From: Azospirillum brasilense
GTDB taxonomy: Bacteria > Pseudomonadota > Alphaproteobacteria > Azospirillales > Azospirillaceae
DNA: 64,000 nucleotides
Direction of reading: 5' to 3'
Assembly (NCBI RefSeq): GCF_005222205.1
Contig: NZ_CP032345.1
Coordinates: forward strand, 623,001 to 687,000
Shown: piece after piece, positions 18,633 to 25,710 of the stretch
Numbering within the stretch: the stretch's first letter is position 1
How the letters are laid out: every line of letters begins with the position of its first letter
Notes under the pieces: generated by a model
Told to the model about the DNA's origin: nothing
What the model saw: only the letters and a program-made list of their open reading frames with translations
Databases searched by the model: none
Made by a program: the position numbers and the translations under genes

Positions 18633-19310
18633 TCATTGCGGCGCCCGCAGGCTGTAGCCGGCGCCGCGCACCGTGTGGATCAGCGGCGTCGGGAAATCCT
18701 TGTCGATCTTCTGGCGCAGGCGGGCGATGTGCACATCGATGACGTTGGTCTGCGGGTCGAAGTGATAGTCCCACACATTCTCCAGCATCATGGTGCGGGT
18801 CACCACGCTGCCGGCGTTGCGCATCAAATACTCCAACAGGGCGAATTCCCGCGGCAGCAGGTCGATGGACTTGCCGGCCCGCCGGACGGTGCGCGACAGC
18901 AGGTCCAGCTCCAGGTCGGCGACCGAAAGGCGGGTCTGCGGCTGGGCGGCGCTGCGGCGGCGCACCAGCACCTCGATCCGGGCGAGCAGCTCGGAAAAGG
19001 CGAAGGGCTTGGTCAGGTAATCGTCGCCGCCAGCCTTCAGCCCCTTCACCCGGTCGTCGACGCTGCCGAGCGCGGAGAGGAACAGCACCGGCGTGTCGTT
19101 GCCGGTGGCGCGCAGGATCTCGACCAACGACAGCCCGTCGCGGCCCGGCAGCATGCGGTCCACGATCATGACGTCGTAATGCTCGGAGCCGGCCAGGAAC
19201 AGCCCCTCCTTGCCGTCGTTGGCGGCGTCCACGACATGCCCGGCCTCCTTCAGCCCCTTGGCCAGATAGGAGGCGGCCTGCTGGTCGTCTTCGATGACGA
19301 GGACTTTCAT
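18633..19310 (-). CDS. OmpR-family response regulator (degP-linked)
   Basis: A 225-residue transcription factor. The receiver has Asp8-Asp9, phosphoacceptor Asp51 in MIVDRMLPG and Lys in YLTKPF; the winged-helix DNA-binding domain (about 128-222) ends with IHTVRGAGYSL, typical of OmpR/PhoB. Start ATG 19310 is chosen because homologues begin MKVLVIEDD; an ATG two codons upstream is also possible. It lies 48 bases before the cognate kinase and 178 bases after degP, all on one strand. Likely to control degP or other envelope genes. Confidence 0.93.
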   Translation of the reverse strand: MKVLVIEDDQQAASYLAKGLKEAGHVVDAANDGKEGLFLAGSEHYDVMIVDRMLPGRDGLSLVEILRATGNDTPVLFLSALGSVDDRVKGLKAGGDDYLTKPFAFSELLARIEVLVRRRSAAQPQTRLSVADLELDLLSRTVRRAGKSIDLLPREFALLEYLMRNAGSVVTRTMMLENVWDYHFDPQTNVIDVHIARLRQKIDKDFPTPLIHTVRGAGYSLRAPQ

Positions 19311-19339
19311 GAGCATGAGTCTACCGCATCCTTCCGCGA

Positions 19340-19418
19340 GTCCAAAGGTGAATGCCCCCGCCCCTGCGGGGAGGGGAAAGGGCCAAACGACACGAAGGGG
19401 GAGGACGTCCGCGCGGCG
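19340..19418. repeat. GC-rich hairpin resembling the interspersed element
   Basis: The segment between degP and the regulator gene holds CCCCGCCCCTGCGGGGAGGGG and GGGGGAGGA blocks like half of the elements at 12377 and 27946. It may be a degenerate copy. It could attenuate transcription between degP and the regulator. Confidence 0.4.
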
Positions 19419-19488
19419 GGGGTTCGCACCGCGGACATCCTCCACCCCATCACACCGGAGACGGGAGGATCGCCGGTGTTACCCTGCG

Positions 19489-21045
19489 TCACGCCTTGAC
19501 GAGCTTCAGCGGGACGAAACTCTCGTTGCCGCCGCGGTTGACCAGCAGCAGGACCGCCTTGCGGCCATCCTTCTCGGCCTCGTGCAGGCTCTTGGTCACC
19601 TCCGCGGGGGAGGTCACGCTGTGGTCGCCGACCTTGACGATCACGTCGCCCGGACGGACGGGCAGATCACCGGCCTGCGGCGACACCGAGGTGACGACCA
19701 CACCCTTGACGCCCTCGCCCAGGCCGAGGCGGCTGCGGGTGGCGCCGTCCAGCGGGGCCAGCTTCAGCCCGTTGACGGTCTCCACCGCGCTGTCGGCGGC
19801 GGGGCCGGCCCCCTCGGCGGCGGCCATGCGCTGCTCGGCGGGCAGCGGAGCGATGTGGGCGGTGAGCGTCGTCTCCTTGCCCTTGCGCACCACGGTCATG
19901 TCCACCGTGTCGCCGGCCTTGGTGTCGGCCACCCGGCGGGTCAGGTCGCGCAGCGTGTTCACCGGCTTGCCGCCGTAGGCCAGGATCACGTCGCCCTGGC
20001 GCACGCCGGCCTTGGCGGCCGGGCTGTCCGGTGTCACCTCGGCGACCAGGGCACCCTTGCTCTGGGACAGGCCGACCGACTCGGCGATCTCCGGCGAGAT
20101 CTCCTGGATCTTCACGCCCAGCCAGCCGCGCTCGACATGGCCGTTCTCCTTGAGCTGGGCGACGACCTGCTTGGCGATGTTCGACGGGATGGCGAAGCCG
20201 ATGCCGACCGAACCGCCGTTGGGCGAATAGATGGCGGTGTTGATGCCGATCACCCGGCCGTCGAGGGTAAAGGTCGGACCGCCCGAGTTGCCGCGGTTGA
20301 TGGCGGCGTCGAGCTGCAGATAGTCGTCATAGGGGCCGCTGTGGATGTCGCGCCCGCGGGCCGAGATGATGCCCTTGGTCACCGTTCCGCCCAGCCCGAA
20401 GGGGTTGCCGACGGCCATCACCCAATCGCCGACGCGGGCGGCGTCGCTGTCGCCCCAATCCAATGCGGGCAGCGCCTTGTCGGACTTCACCTTCAGCAGC
20501 GCGATGTCGGTCTTGGCGTCGCGCCCGACCAGCGTGGCGGGCAGCTCCGTCCCGTCCTGGAGCGTGACCTTGATCTCGTCGGCGCCGTCGATGACATGGT
20601 TGTTGGTCACCACATAGCCGGCCGCGTCGATGATGAAGCCTGAGCCGAGCGAGCCGATCTTGCCGCGCGGCTGGCCCTCGGGCTGGTTGTCGGACTGGTC
20701 GTCGCCACCCGGAGCGCCGTTTTGGCCGAACTGGTCCTGGAACTGGCGGAAGAACTCTTCGAACGGCGACCCCGGCGGGAAGCCGGGCATGCGCGGGGTG
20801 CCGCGCTCGGCCTTGGCCTGCTGGGTGGTGGAGACGTTCACCACGGCGGGCGACACCTTGGCCGCCAGATCGGCGAAGCTGCCCGGCATGTTCTGCGTCA
20901 GGGCGCTTTCGGCGGCCGCGGCGGTGGACTGGTTGGCGATCAGGAACGGACCGGTCAGCACCGTGGTGCCGAGGAGGACGGCGGCGATGGTACGCCGCAC
21001 CCGGCTCGACCGCGGGACGCGTCCGGCGTTGGCGGGGGTGGACAT
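19489..21045 (-). CDS. degP: periplasmic serine protease DegP (Do/HtrA family)
   Basis: A 518-residue periplasmic protease and chaperone. The N-terminal signal/anchor segment (about 17-45) has an Ala-rich end. The trypsin-like domain carries His150 in TNNHVIDG, Asp180 in TDIALLK and Ser254 in RGNSGGP. Two PDZ domains follow (about 310-400 and 425-515). A Gln/Gly/Pro-rich loop (about 85-130) precedes the protease core, as in the LA loop of DegP. ATG 21045 has GGAGAG upstream; an in-frame ATG at 21108 is less likely. First gene of a probable operon with the regulator and kinase. Confidence 0.95.
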   Translation of the reverse strand: MSTPANAGRVPRSSRVRRTIAAVLLGTTVLTGPFLIANQSTAAAAESALTQNMPGSFADLAAKVSPAVVNVSTTQQAKAERGTPRMPGFPPGSPFEEFFRQFQDQFGQNGAPGGDDQSDNQPEGQPRGKIGSLGSGFIIDAAGYVVTNNHVIDGADEIKVTLQDGTELPATLVGRDAKTDIALLKVKSDKALPALDWGDSDAARVGDWVMAVGNPFGLGGTVTKGIISARGRDIHSGPYDDYLQLDAAINRGNSGGPTFTLDGRVIGINTAIYSPNGGSVGIGFAIPSNIAKQVVAQLKENGHVERGWLGVKIQEISPEIAESVGLSQSKGALVAEVTPDSPAAKAGVRQGDVILAYGGKPVNTLRDLTRRVADTKAGDTVDMTVVRKGKETTLTAHIAPLPAEQRMAAAEGAGPAADSAVETVNGLKLAPLDGATRSRLGLGEGVKGVVVTSVSPQAGDLPVRPGDVIVKVGDHSVTSPAEVTKSLHEAEKDGRKAVLLLVNRGGNESFVPLKLVKA

Positions 21046-21150
21046 CGGTTGCTCTCCGTGACTGGCATGCGTTGTTCGTTGTCCTGAACCTAGCGGACGC
21101 CGAGTCACGGGGGGCTTGCAGGCGGATTAAAAGTTTTTCAGGGAGGGATT

Positions 21151-21263
21151 AAAGCGGATTGCAATCCGCTTTGGACCGCGCCGGCGGTCCCGGTCGCACA
21201 TGCGACCGGAGTCCGCCGGCGAATGAGGCGCTAAGAGTCTAAAGCGAACGGAAGTTCGCTTTA
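21151..21263. repeat. array of three palindromes upstream of degP
   Basis: A perfect 22-bp palindrome AAAGCGGATTGCAATCCGCT(TT) at 21151-21172, a long two-part hairpin at 21179-21221 (CGCCGGCGG / CCGCCGGCG outside, CCGGTCGCA / TGCGACCGG inside), and TAAAGCGAAC / GTTCGCTTTA at 21240-21263. The outer two are related in sequence (AAAGCG ends). It lies between the TPR gene's stop and the degP start and is probably a mobile-type extragenic repeat. Confidence 0.75.
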
Positions 21264-21279
21264 GGACGCCGCCTCGCGT

Positions 21280-21852
21280 TCACAGGGCCGAACCGGCCAT
21301 GCGCAGGCGGATGTTGGCGGCCTGCTGGCGGACGCGGTCGAGGTGCGGGTTGATGGCCAGCGCGGCATCGAAGGCGCGCAGCGCGCCCGCCGGCTGGTCG
21401 ATGGCGAGGTAGACGAGGCCCAGCCCGGCCAAAGCCCCGAAATGCCGCGGCTCCAGCGCCAGCACCCGGCGGATGTCGCGCACCGCGGCGTCGTAATCGC
21501 CCAGCATGTATTCGGCGTTGGCCCGCTTGTTCCAACCCTCGGCGTAGGCCGGGTCGGCGGCGACCACCTGATCGAAGGCGGCCAGCGCCTCTCCGTAGCG
21601 GTCGGCGTTCAGGCTCTGCACGCCATGGTGCATCAGCACGATGAGGTCGTCGTTGGGATGCTCCAGCCAGACATCCCAGATGCGGTCCTCGACCGCCTCC
21701 GCCGCGACCGCGTCGCCGGCGGTCTGCAGGTCCTGGAACAAGCCACCAAGTCGCGCGTCCTCCTGCCCTGCCCAGGCCCGCGAACCGGGGCCGGTAGCGC
21801 CGAGGAGCAGAAGGGCCAGGAAGGCCACGGGCAAGAAGATTCGCTGGGTCAT
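21280..21852 (-). CDS. exported TPR protein
   Basis: A 190-residue protein with a signal peptide (hydrophobic region about 5-22, cleavage likely near AWAGQ). The mature part carries three to four tetratricopeptide repeats (for example GVQSLNADRYGEALAAFDQV, then YAEGWNKRANAEYMLGDYDAA, then FGALAGLGLVYLAIDQPAGA). It is probably a periplasmic scaffold protein with an unknown partner. ATG 21852 is preferred to an upstream in-frame start at 21927, which would put 25 non-signal residues before the signal peptide. Confidence 0.82.
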   Translation of the reverse strand: MTQRIFLPVAFLALLLLGATGPGSRAWAGQEDARLGGLFQDLQTAGDAVAAEAVEDRIWDVWLEHPNDDLIVLMHHGVQSLNADRYGEALAAFDQVVAADPAYAEGWNKRANAEYMLGDYDAAVRDIRRVLALEPRHFGALAGLGLVYLAIDQPAGALRAFDAALAINPHLDRVRQQAANIRLRMAGSAL

Positions 21853-21972
21853 TCCCAAAAACTGGGATGCGTCACCTGCCGGCAACACTGATCCGAAAGG
21901 AGTATCGCCGCAAGAAGAATCCCTCATCCCGCCGGGGTGGCGCCGGCAAAGTTCCCGCCGGACAAAGAAAAA

Positions 21973-21998
21973 GGGCCGGCGAATCGCTTCGCCGGCCC
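21973..21998 (-). terminator. intrinsic terminator of the EF-G gene
   Basis: 11-bp stem GGGCCGGCGAA / TTCGCCGGCCC with a 4-base loop, followed on the minus strand by TTTTTCTTT. It lies about 27 bases after the EF-G stop. Confidence 0.92.
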
Positions 21999-22024
21999 CT
22001 TCCCCTATAAGCAGCAGCCCGTTA

Positions 22025-24166
22025 TCAGGCGGCCTTGCTGCGGCCCGCCACGATTTCGTCGGTGACGTTGCGCGGCACCGGCTCGTAGTGGCTGAACTCC
22101 ATCGAGTAGGACGCGCGGCCCGAGGTCATGCCACGGAGCTGGCCGATGTAGCCGAACATCTCGTTCAGCGGCACATGGGCCTCCACGGCGATGTTGGTGC
22201 CACGCTCGAGCTGGCCCAGCACCGTGCCGCGGCGGCGGTTCACGTCGCCGATGACGTCGCCCAGGTAATCGTCCGGGGTGACGACCTCGACCTTCATGAC
22301 CGGCTCGAGCAGGATCGGGCCGGCCTGCTTGAGGGCCTCACGGAAGCAGGCCTTGGCGGCGATTTCGAACGTCAGGGCGTTCGAGTCGACGTCGTGGTAC
22401 TTGCCGTCCACCAGGCGGGCGCTGAAGTCGACCGTCGGATAGGAGGCGAGCACGCCTTCTTCCTTCTGCATCTCCAGGCCCTTCTGGACCGACGGGACGT
22501 ACTCGCGCGGCACCGTGCCACCGACCGTCTCGTCCTTGAACACGAAGCCCTCACCGCGCTCCAGCGGCGCGAAGATGATCTTGACTTCGGCGAACTGGCC
22601 CGAACCGCCGGTCTGCTTCTTGTGGGTGTAGGTGTACTCGACCGGCTTGGTGATCGTCTCGCGGTAGGCGACCTGGGGCTTGCCCATGTTGCCTTCCACG
22701 CCGAACTCCGTGCGCAGACGGTCCAGCGTCACTTCCAGGTGCAGCTCGCCCATGCCGCGCAGAATGGTCTGACCGGTTTCACGGTCGGTCTCCAGACGCA
22801 GCGACGGGTCCGCGCGAACCATCTTGCCCAGCGCGATGGAGAACTTCTCCTGCTCGCCCTTGGTCTTCGGCTCGACCGAGACGCTGATGACGGGGTCGGG
22901 GAAGCGCATGCGCTCCAGGATCACCGGCGCCGAGGCGTCGCAGAGCGTGTCACCGGTGTCGGTCTCCTGCAGGGAGACGAGCGCGATGATGTCGCCGGCG
23001 CGGGCTTCCTCGATCGGGTTGGCCTGGGCGGCGAACATCTCGACCATGCGGCCGATCTTCTCGCGCTTGCCGCGGGTGGTGTTCAGGACCGACATGCCCT
23101 TGGTCAGCACGCCCGAATAGACGCGGACGAAGGTCAGCGAGCCGTAGGTGTCGTTCAGCACCTTGAAGGCCAGCGCCGAGAAGGGCGCGTCGTCGGAGCT
23201 GAGACGCTCGCCGTTCGGGTTGCCGTCCTCGTCCACCGTCTTGATGGCCTCGACGTCCGTCGGGGCCGGCAGGAAGTCGACGACCGCGTCCAGGACCTGC
23301 TGCACGCCCTTGTTCTTGTAGGACGAGCCGCAGAGGACCGGGGTGAAGGTGCTGGTGATCGTGCCCTTGCGGATGCAGGCGCGCAGGACCTCCGGCGAGG
23401 GCTCCTCACCGGACTCCAGGTAGGCCTCCATCGCGGCCTCGTCCATCTCCAGGGCGGTGTCGACCAGCTCGGAGCGGAGCGCCGGGATGCTCTCGATGTT
23501 GTCGAGGTCTTCCTTGACGGTCAGGTTCAGCTTCGCGGCCAGATCGTCGGTGATCTCCCAGATCTCCCACTTGGAGTCCTTGTCGTCGGAGAACCAGACG
23601 TAGGCCTTCATCTCGATCAGATCGACCATGCCGCGGAAGTTGTCTTCCGAGCCCAGCGGAACCTGCAGGCAGAGCGGACGGGCGCCCAGGCGGGTCTTGA
23701 TCATGTCGACGCAACGACGGAAGTTCGCGCCCGAACGGTCCATCTTGTTGACGTAGCACATGCGCGGAACGTTGTAGTTGTCCGCGAGGCGCCAGTTGGT
23801 CTCGGACTGCGGCTCAACGCCGGCCACGCCGTCGAACACGACGACCGCGCCGTCGAGCACGCGGAGCGAGCGGTTCACCTCGATGGTGAAGTCCACGTGG
23901 CCCGGGGTGTCGATGACGTTGATCTTCTTGCCGCGCCAGAAGGCCGAGACGGCAGCCGACTGAATCGTGATGCCGCGCTTCTGCTCCTGCTCCATGTAGT
24001 CGGTCGTCGTCGAGGACTTCAGGTCCTTCGTCTCGTGCACGTCGATGATCGTGTGCTTACGACCGGTGTAGTAGAGGATGCGCTCGGTGGTCGTCGTCTT
24101 GCCGGCATCGACGTGGGCGATGATGCCGATGTTCCGGATGTCAGAAAGAGGCGTTTGGCGCGGCAT
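22025..24166 (-). CDS. fusA: elongation factor G (EF-G), outside a str operon
   Basis: A 713-residue translational GTPase. G1 is AHVDAGKT (17-24), G2 lies in RGITIQS, G3 is DTPGH and G4 is NKMD; domains II-V follow, ending in a short basic tail. EF-G drives tRNA-mRNA translocation and ribosome recycling. It stands alone here with a TPR gene and ridA as neighbours; rpsL, rpsG and tuf are absent. The switch I stretch ([19 protein letters not shown]) is a few residues longer than I recall for canonical bacterial EF-G (VHDGAATMDWMEQE). Both points suggest a second, divergent EF-G rather than the main one, but I cannot confirm a paralogue exists. Confidence 0.92.
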   Translation of the reverse strand: MPRQTPLSDIRNIGIIAHVDAGKTTTTERILYYTGRKHTIIDVHETKDLKSSTTTDYMEQEQKRGITIQSAAVSAFWRGKKINVIDTPGHVDFTIEVNRSLRVLDGAVVVFDGVAGVEPQSETNWRLADNYNVPRMCYVNKMDRSGANFRRCVDMIKTRLGARPLCLQVPLGSEDNFRGMVDLIEMKAYVWFSDDKDSKWEIWEITDDLAAKLNLTVKEDLDNIESIPALRSELVDTALEMDEAAMEAYLESGEEPSPEVLRACIRKGTITSTFTPVLCGSSYKNKGVQQVLDAVVDFLPAPTDVEAIKTVDEDGNPNGERLSSDDAPFSALAFKVLNDTYGSLTFVRVYSGVLTKGMSVLNTTRGKREKIGRMVEMFAAQANPIEEARAGDIIALVSLQETDTGDTLCDASAPVILERMRFPDPVISVSVEPKTKGEQEKFSIALGKMVRADPSLRLETDRETGQTILRGMGELHLEVTLDRLRTEFGVEGNMGKPQVAYRETITKPVEYTYTHKKQTGGSGQFAEVKIIFAPLERGEGFVFKDETVGGTVPREYVPSVQKGLEMQKEEGVLASYPTVDFSARLVDGKYHDVDSNALTFEIAAKACFREALKQAGPILLEPVMKVEVVTPDDYLGDVIGDVNRRRGTVLGQLERGTNIAVEAHVPLNEMFGYIGQLRGMTSGRASYSMEFSHYEPVPRNVTDEIVAGRSKAA

Positions 24167-24283
24167 GTTGCGAATCCATTACTGTAACGCAGCTATCGAA
24201 GCGCAACGACGGTCGTCCGCTCCGGCGGCAGAGGTTGGTCGGGGTTTTACGGATGATCTGTTAAGGCGTGATTAACGTTCTGT

Positions 24284-24315
24284 AAATCCGGAAGGTCAAG
24301 CCTTCCGGATTTTTT
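24284..24315 (+). terminator. intrinsic terminator facing plus with no plus-strand gene before it
   Basis: Perfect 12-bp stem AAATCCGGAAGG / CCTTCCGGATTT with loop TCAAG, followed on the plus strand by further T's (24310-24315 are all T). The nearest plus-strand coding gene upstream is far away. On the minus strand it lies about 80 bases after ridA and could end that gene, with a weaker T-run. Confidence 0.75.
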
Positions 24316-24395
24316 CGAAGCACGCGGCCCTCACAGTCTGGTGGGCCACGCCGGCAAACCCCAACCGAGGGAGCCGGGTCGCCCCGTCACGCAGC

Positions 24396-24743
24396 TTATT
24401 TGGCCGCGGTCACCTGAATTTCAACGAGGTACTCCGGCGCGGCGAGCTTCGCTTCGACCGTCGCGCGGGCGGGCGGGTTGGCCGTATCGACCCAGGCTTC
24501 CCACGCCTTGTTCATCGCGCCGAAGCCGGCCATGTCCGTCAGATAGATGGTGGCGGACAGCAGCTTGCTCTTGTCGGAGCCGCCCTCGGCCAGCAGGGCG
24601 TCGATCTGGCCCAGGATCTGGCGGGTCTGCGTCTCCACGTCCGGAGTCGGATCGTTGGCCACCTGGCCGGCCAGATAGACCGTGTCCTTGTGGATGACCA
24701 TCTGGCTCATGCGCGGTCCGGAATGGAAGCGCTGGATCGACAT
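24396..24743 (-). CDS. RidA/YjgF/UK114 family protein
   Basis: A 115-residue trimeric-type enamine/imine deaminase homologue. RidA removes reactive 2-aminoacrylate released by PLP enzymes. The conserved Arg of the active site is present as Arg93 in PPARATVEAKL, followed by the family's EYLVEIQVTA strand. MVIHKDTVYLAGQV matches the first strands. Length is slightly below typical RidA (about 128), as in the YoaB-like subgroup, so the physiological substrate may differ. It lies upstream of the EF-G gene on the same strand, separated by a terminator. Confidence 0.85.
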   Translation of the reverse strand: MSIQRFHSGPRMSQMVIHKDTVYLAGQVANDPTPDVETQTRQILGQIDALLAEGGSDKSKLLSATIYLTDMAGFGAMNKAWEAWVDTANPPARATVEAKLAAPEYLVEIQVTAAK

Positions 24744-24855
24744 CGGTACGGCTCCGGTTACGGGGTCTTGAACGCGCGTACGTCTATGCGATTCACGCCC
24801 AGGGGCCTAGCAAAAAATGAGGCGCCACCGCTCAAAGCTGCCCCGCGCCCGTGCA

Positions 24856-25689
24856 TCACCGCAAAGAAGGCGTATTTCCCTCCACCGCGGCCACGAAAGC
24901 GGCGCTCGGCACGGCGATGTTGCGGGGATTGGGGCCGCTGACCGCGGCGACCGCGATGCCGGCGACCGCCCAGCCCTCCCCCGCCCCATCCCCGCCCCCA
25001 TTCCCGCCCCCATTCCCGCCCCCATTCCCGCTGGGCGTGCGCACCAGCAGCGCCGCGCCGCTGACCCCGCGCGTCCCGTCGCAGTCGTGGACGAGCAGCG
25101 GCCCGCGGTCGGTGTCATTGATGCCGCGCGCCGCGCAGGCGGTGTCGGCGGTGACGAGGTGGGCGCGGTCCTGGCTGTAGCCGCCCAGCATCAGCGGCGT
25201 GCCGGCGTCCGGCGGGACTCGGGCGAGCGGCAGCGGCGGCATCCCCTCAGGCGCGTCGCCGTCCAGCGTCAGCACCGCCCAGTCGCCGACGAGTCCGTCG
25301 AGACGCCTTTCCGTGTCATAGGGGCCGCCGGTCTCCAGCGCGGCGACGGCGCGGTGCTGCCGGTACTCCCCGCGCTCGTAACCGAACAGCACGTGCAGGG
25401 AGGAGGCCGGCAGGAAACGCTGCGCCCGGTTGATCAGGCAATGGGCGGCGGTGACCACCCGGCGCGGCGCCACCAGCACGCCGGTGCAGCGCGCGCCGAG
25501 ATTGCTCTGCACCTTGACGAGGCTGTTCCACGGCGCGTGCGTGGCGTCCACCACCACCCGCCGGTCCTTCGCCCCGATCCCCGGCAGCAGCGGGTTCTGC
25601 GCCGCCGCCGGAAGGGCAGCGGCGAGAAGCGGCGCCGCGACCAGGAGTCCGCGCAGAACAGCCATCATGTGTTCTTGATACGTTTTCAT
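24856..25689 (-). CDS. secreted trypsin-like serine protease
   Basis: A 277-residue S1-type protease. After a signal peptide (MAVLRGLLVAAPLLAAALPAAA) come His in VTAAHC, Asp in GDWAVLTLD and Ser in GVSGAALL, the last replacing the textbook GDSGGP as in V8-like proteases. Paired cysteines frame the domain. A loop between the Ser and the last strands has tandem GGGN units encoded by a 12-bp DNA repeat. ATG 25689 is listed; ATG 25668 or 25665 would start closer to the signal peptide and is equally possible. It is divergent from topB with only about 20 bases between starts. Confidence 0.82.
   Translation of the reverse strand: MKTYQEHMMAVLRGLLVAAPLLAAALPAAAQNPLLPGIGAKDRRVVVDATHAPWNSLVKVQSNLGARCTGVLVAPRRVVTAAHCLINRAQRFLPASSLHVLFGYERGEYRQHRAVAALETGGPYDTERRLDGLVGDWAVLTLDGDAPEGMPPLPLARVPPDAGTPLMLGGYSQDRAHLVTADTACAARGINDTDRGPLLVHDCDGTRGVSGAALLVRTPSGNGGGNGGGNGGGDGAGEGWAVAGIAVAAVSGPNPRNIAVPSAAFVAAVEGNTPSLR
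24983..25032. repeat. 12-bp tandem repeat inside the protease gene
   Basis: About four units of CCCCATTCCCGC on the plus strand encode Gly-Gly-Gly-Asn repeats on the minus strand. The unit keeps the frame, so copy number could vary without breaking the protein. Confidence 0.85.
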
Positions 25690-25710
25690 GTTCGTCTTAC
25701 CATGGCGGCC

